64,000 bases of DNA from Dyella thiooxydans (lineage in GTDB: Bacteria; Pseudomonadota; Gammaproteobacteria; Xanthomonadales; Rhodanobacteraceae): positions 3,436,501 to 3,500,500 of the forward strand of contig NZ_CP014841.1 of assembly GCF_001641285.1 (NCBI RefSeq). The letters run 5' to 3'. The notes under the pieces are model-generated. The model had not been told where the DNA came from. It made no database searches and worked only from the letters and a program-made list of their open reading frames with translations. Shown piece after piece: positions 59,732-64,000 of this stretch. How positions within the stretch are numbered: position 1 is the first letter of the stretch; each line of letters begins with the position of its first letter. Made by a program: the position numbers and the translations under genes.

Positions 59732-60934
59732 TCAGAAAAAGACGATGCCGCCGACCGAACCGCCATTGAGGCGGGCGGTATGGCCGGCGAAATCCTTGGA
59801 GCGGGTCTGGCCGAGTTCGAAGGCCAGCGTCACGCTCTTGGTCAGCGCGTAGTACGCGCCGGCGGTGACGTTGCTGTTGGACTTGAAGCCGGCGGCGCTG
59901 GCGAGGTCGTCGCGGTTGCGGCTGAGGCCGTCGCTGAGGCCGAGCTTGAGCTTGTCGGTGACCGCGTAGGTGGCCTGCACCAGGTAGTTCACGCCCTTGG
60001 CGTTGCCCTGGTCGCCGTCGGTGAGGATGCCGATGCCGCGGCCGGCCTGGACGTTGCCGAGCAGGCTGAAGCCGCCGATGGCATAGGAGGCGCCGATCTC
60101 CGCGGCCGTCATGGTGAACTGCGCCGGCATCGCGCCGGTGCCGTCCTTGGCGTAGAAGCGCTGCGTCTTGCCGCCGATCCACGCCTTGAAGCCGCCGCTG
60201 GCGTAGCCGAGCTGCAGCTGCACCTGCGGCGCCGAGCGCGAGTCGTAGTTGCCGGTGTTGTCGACCGGGCTGAACACGCCACCGGTGAAGGTGAAACCGC
60301 TGGCGGTCGGCGAGGTGTAGACGATCTGGCCGTAGCTGCCCAGGTAGGTGTAGCCGGCGCCGATGTGGCCGAGCGTGACGCGGCCGCGCTGGGTGGCCTG
60401 GGTCGGCGCGCCGGCGCCCACCAGGGTCATGTCCGAGAGGATCGCGTTGGATCCGAACACGCCGTAGTCGCGGCCGAGCTTGACCGTGCCGAAGTCCGGC
60501 GTGCCCAGGGTGAAGAACGCCTGGCGCACGTCCACGCCGCTGTTGGCCGACAGCGCGTCGCCGGTGGCGGTGTGCGCCATGATGCCGATCTGCGCGCCGA
60601 CGTCGATCCCTTCCTGTTGCGTGGTGAACTTGGTCACCAGTGCGTTCGGCAGCAGGCCGTTGCCGATCGTGGTGCGGTTCGGCTGGCCGCCGCAGCCCAG
60701 CGCACGGCCGGCCAGCGCGGTGCCGCCCACCGCATCGCCAGAACAGCTCACGGTGGTGTAGTACGCGTTGACGTAGCCGCTGATGTCGACGGTCCAGCTG
60801 TCGCCCTTGAACTCGGTCGCGCCGGCCGCCGCCGGTGCCGCGGCCAGACCCAGCGCCAGCCAGGCGGCGAGCCGCCCGCGACGCGGACCGGATCGACGCC
60901 GTCGGGCGTCGTGTTGCGATGGATGTGCCTTCAT
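59732..60934 (-). CDS. outer-membrane porin
   Basis: 400 aa from ATG 60934. A short basic start is followed by a signal peptide (LAAWLALGLAAAPAAAGA), then a Gram-negative porin beta-barrel (SWTVDISGYVNAYYTT ... FFTLGTPDFGTVKLGRDYGV ... LTKSVTLAFELGQTRSKDFA ... VGGIVFF) ending in Phe. Two Cys near the N-terminus may form a disulfide. Probably lets alcohols or other substrates reach the periplasmic dehydrogenase; 30 bp before the PQQ dehydrogenase gene. Confidence 0.88.
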   Translation of the reverse strand: MKAHPSQHDARRRRSGPRRGRLAAWLALGLAAAPAAAGATEFKGDSWTVDISGYVNAYYTTVSCSGDAVGGTALAGRALGCGGQPNRTTIGNGLLPNALVTKFTTQQEGIDVGAQIGIMAHTATGDALSANSGVDVRQAFFTLGTPDFGTVKLGRDYGVFGSNAILSDMTLVGAGAPTQATQRGRVTLGHIGAGYTYLGSYGQIVYTSPTASGFTFTGGVFSPVDNTGNYDSRSAPQVQLQLGYASGGFKAWIGGKTQRFYAKDGTGAMPAQFTMTAAEIGASYAIGGFSLLGNVQAGRGIGILTDGDQGNAKGVNYLVQATYAVTDKLKLGLSDGLSRNRDDLASAAGFKSNSNVTAGAYYALTKSVTLAFELGQTRSKDFAGHTARLNGGSVGGIVFF

Positions 60935-61156
60935 TGCCCCTCTCCCCTCGGTTGGTCGGCGGCGCGGTCGTGGCCGCCCGCCGTGATGCGGAGCCGGCGG
61001 ATGCCGTGCTCCGTGCCTGCCGCCGTACCGGCCAGGGACAGGGCGCACGCTCCGGGCACGCCCGCGCGAAGCGGGCATGACGAGGCGAAAGCCCTCAGGT
61101 GCAATCCCTTCAGGTGGCGGCCGCTCCCCAGCGACCACCGGACCGATGAGGCGGCG

Positions 61157-61181
61157 GGGGACGGCCGCTACGGCCGTCCCC
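61157..61181. terminator. strong hairpin after the aldehyde dehydrogenase gene
   Basis: Perfect 11-bp stem (61157-61167 with 61171-61181) and 3-nt loop, 10 bp after the ALDH stop on the minus strand. No T-run follows, so it may pause or protect RNA rather than terminate fully. Confidence 0.55.
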
Positions 61182-61190
61182 GGTGCTGCG

Positions 61191-62711
<1,521 letters not shown>

Positions 62712-62749
62712 GGCGCGGCTCCGTGGTGGGTGGATGGTGGATGAAGCAG

Positions 62750-62765
62750 AGCGAAAGCCGTGCCA
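62750..62765 (-). promoter_or_regulatory. sigma-54 promoter of the aldehyde dehydrogenase gene
   Basis: On the minus strand TGGCACGGCTTTCGCT matches the -24/-12 consensus TGGCACG-N4-TTGCW at all but one position, with exact GG-GC spacing. It lies about 40 bp before the start codon. A divergent AcoR-type enhancer-binding protein gene is next to it. Confidence 0.85.
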
Positions 62766-62914
62766 GCCACCTGCCGCATGCGATCGATGTTGCGCCGTGC
62801 CAAAAGCCCGGGAGGCATGCGCGCTCGCGAAAATTTCCTGGTCGCTGCATCGCAGCAGCGCCGTTCACGAAGGTCGCGTTGCGCTCCGCAAGAGCGTGTG
62901 CTTTGTATCGGAAC

Positions 62915-62947
62915 ACACCTCGCAACAGGTGTCGCAGATTGCGACAC
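62915..62947. promoter_or_regulatory. upstream activator palindromes in the divergent region
   Basis: Two palindromes: ACACCT-N6-AGGTGT (62915-62932) and perfect GTGTCGCA-GAT-TGCGACAC (62929-62947). They lie about 150-185 bp upstream of the sigma-54 promoter and just before the regulator start, the expected place for enhancer binding and autoregulation. Confidence 0.7.
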
Positions 62948-62960
62948 ACCGGAGTGTTCC

Positions 62961-64000
62961 ATGCGACACAACGTGATGTCCGAATCGATCGATACCGCCC
63001 GCCGCCGCTTCTTCGACGATGGTGCCGCTCCGCGTGGACTGGTCTCGGACACCATCCTCGCCTCGTGGCGCCGCTGCCTGGAACAGGGCCTGGTGGCCAG
63101 CGCCAGGCCGAGCCTGATGCCGGTCGAGCGCCGCGCGCTGGGCGAGATGCAGGAGCGCCACGAGGCGCTGCGCCGGCTGTGCCGTCCCGAGCTGGAAGCG
63201 CTGTATGCGAGCGCCAACCAGGCCGGCTCGATCGTGGTGCTGACCGCGCCGGACGGCTTCATCCTCGATGCGCTGGGCGACCCGGATTTCCTCGACAAGG
63301 CCGCGCGCGTGTCGTTGCGACCGGGCGTGCCGTGGAGCGAGCAGTCCACCGGCACCAACGCGATCGGCACCGCGCTGGTCGAGCGGCGTTCGGTCGAGGT
63401 GCGCGGTGCCGAGCACTACTACGCGCCGCATCGTGTGCTGAGCTGCTCGGCCTCGCCGATCTTCGATCCGCAGGGCCGGGTGGTCGGCGTGCTCGACTTG
63501 TCCGGCCACGCCTCGGTGCATCACCTGCACGCGCTGGGCATGGTGCAGCTGGCGGTGGAGCAGATCGAGCACCGCCTGTTCGAGTGCGCCTTCGACGGCG
63601 CCGACATCGTGCGCATCCAGCCGGACCCCGCACTGATCGGCACCGCGCGCGAAGGCATGCTGGTGTTCGAGGGGCATCGTCTCGCCGCGGCCAACCGCCA
63701 CGCACTGCGCCTGCTCGGGCTGGACTGGAGCGAGCTGGGCAAGCGCCGCTACGACGAGCTGTTCGCCTCGGCCCTGCCGGTGCCCGGCAGCGTCGCCAGC
63801 ATGCGCTGCCAGACCGGCGACATGGTGCACGCACGGCGCGATCCGCAGCGCTCGCGCATCGTCGTACCGGGCACCGTGCGCTCTCCCCGCGAACCCTCGC
63901 CGCCGAAGCAGGCTATCCGCCCGTTGCGCGCACCGGCGACGGTGTTCGATGCGCAACTGGATGCCGCGATCGAACGCCAGGTGCGCCTGCTCGATGCCGA
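62961..64000 (+). CDS. acoR: AcoR-type sigma-54 enhancer-binding regulator (partial)
   Basis: 346 codons up to the window edge; the AAA+ and Fis-type HTH parts lie beyond. The N-terminal region (SDTILASWRRCLEQGLVAS) and the GAF domain (about 60-190; PGVPWSEQSTGTNAIGTALV and PIFDPQGRVVGVLDLSGHAS) are the AcoR/AcxR pattern. Residues 220-270 look like a PAS segment (GMLVFEGHRLAAANRHALRL). It should sense an alcohol or aldehyde and activate the ALDH promoter. ATG 62961 sits right after the palindromes. Confidence 0.9.
   Translation, partial: MRHNVMSESIDTARRRFFDDGAAPRGLVSDTILASWRRCLEQGLVASARPSLMPVERRALGEMQERHEALRRLCRPELEALYASANQAGSIVVLTAPDGFILDALGDPDFLDKAARVSLRPGVPWSEQSTGTNAIGTALVERRSVEVRGAEHYYAPHRVLSCSASPIFDPQGRVVGVLDLSGHASVHHLHALGMVQLAVEQIEHRLFECAFDGADIVRIQPDPALIGTAREGMLVFEGHRLAAANRHALRLLGLDWSELGKRRYDELFASALPVPGSVASMRCQTGDMVHARRDPQRSRIVVPGTVRSPREPSPPKQAIRPLRAPATVFDAQLDAAIERQVRLLDA

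Overview
The window is high-GC DNA from a gammaproteobacterium of the order Lysobacterales (Xanthomonadales), most likely a Rhodanobacteraceae member such as Rhodanobacter, Dyella or Luteibacter. This is inferred from the core genes (Xanthomonas-type DPP-IV peptidase, Oar-like TonB receptor, single-chain QueF, BlaI/M56 pair, DabAB, NrdAB) and overall codon use. No rRNA gene or complete tRNA gene was found.

Region 1 (about 1-26,111) is the right-hand part of an integrated genomic island. It ends in a 28-bp copy of a tRNA 3' end (T-arm, acceptor strand and CCA, tRNA-Arg-like) that looks like attR; the intact tRNA and left end should lie before base 1. The island carries a hipBA toxin-antitoxin pair with two palindromic operators and a three-gene tyrosine-recombinase module with overlapping genes that resembles the Gamma-Mobile-Trio (GMT) mobility module. 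It also carries an alarmone-hydrolase-like HD protein, a run of small unknown genes, a DUF2384-type operon, and an ADP-ribosylglycohydrolase fused to a tyrosine phosphatase. Next come a four-gene operon of exported proteins ending in a CsgG/LpoB-like lipoprotein, an AT-rich patch with two membrane proteins, and a glycosyltransferase locus whose main protein joins three GT-A domains to a kinase-like domain. A tacAT-type toxin-antitoxin pair with its own operators sits at the right end.

Region 2 (about 26,371-54,000) is core genome: an EAL phosphodiesterase, pyrC, and a dabB-dabA inorganic-carbon transporter operon that continues into a cysD homologue (no cysN) and a DUF6671 gene, with a divergent LysR regulator. 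Then follow small stress proteins (DUF1328, CsbD), a lipoprotein, queF, an aldo/keto reductase with a divergent LysR gene, a GST, a DPP-IV-like peptidase, a blaI/M56-peptidase pair with two perfect BlaI-type operators, and an Oar-like TonB receptor. Last are nrdB and nrdA. A four-helix-bundle (S23/bIVS) gene flanked by 34-bp inverted repeats lies between nrdA and nrdB in opposite orientation, and a cobalamin riboswitch lies upstream of nrdA.

Region 3 (54,091-64,000) is an alcohol-oxidation locus on the minus strand: aldehyde dehydrogenase, porin, PQQ-dependent alcohol dehydrogenase with a lanthanide-type Asp-x-Asp motif, a periplasmic binding protein fused to cytochrome c, a TonB receptor and DUF779. 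It faces a divergent AcoR-type activator that runs off the right edge; a near-consensus sigma-54 promoter precedes the aldehyde dehydrogenase gene.
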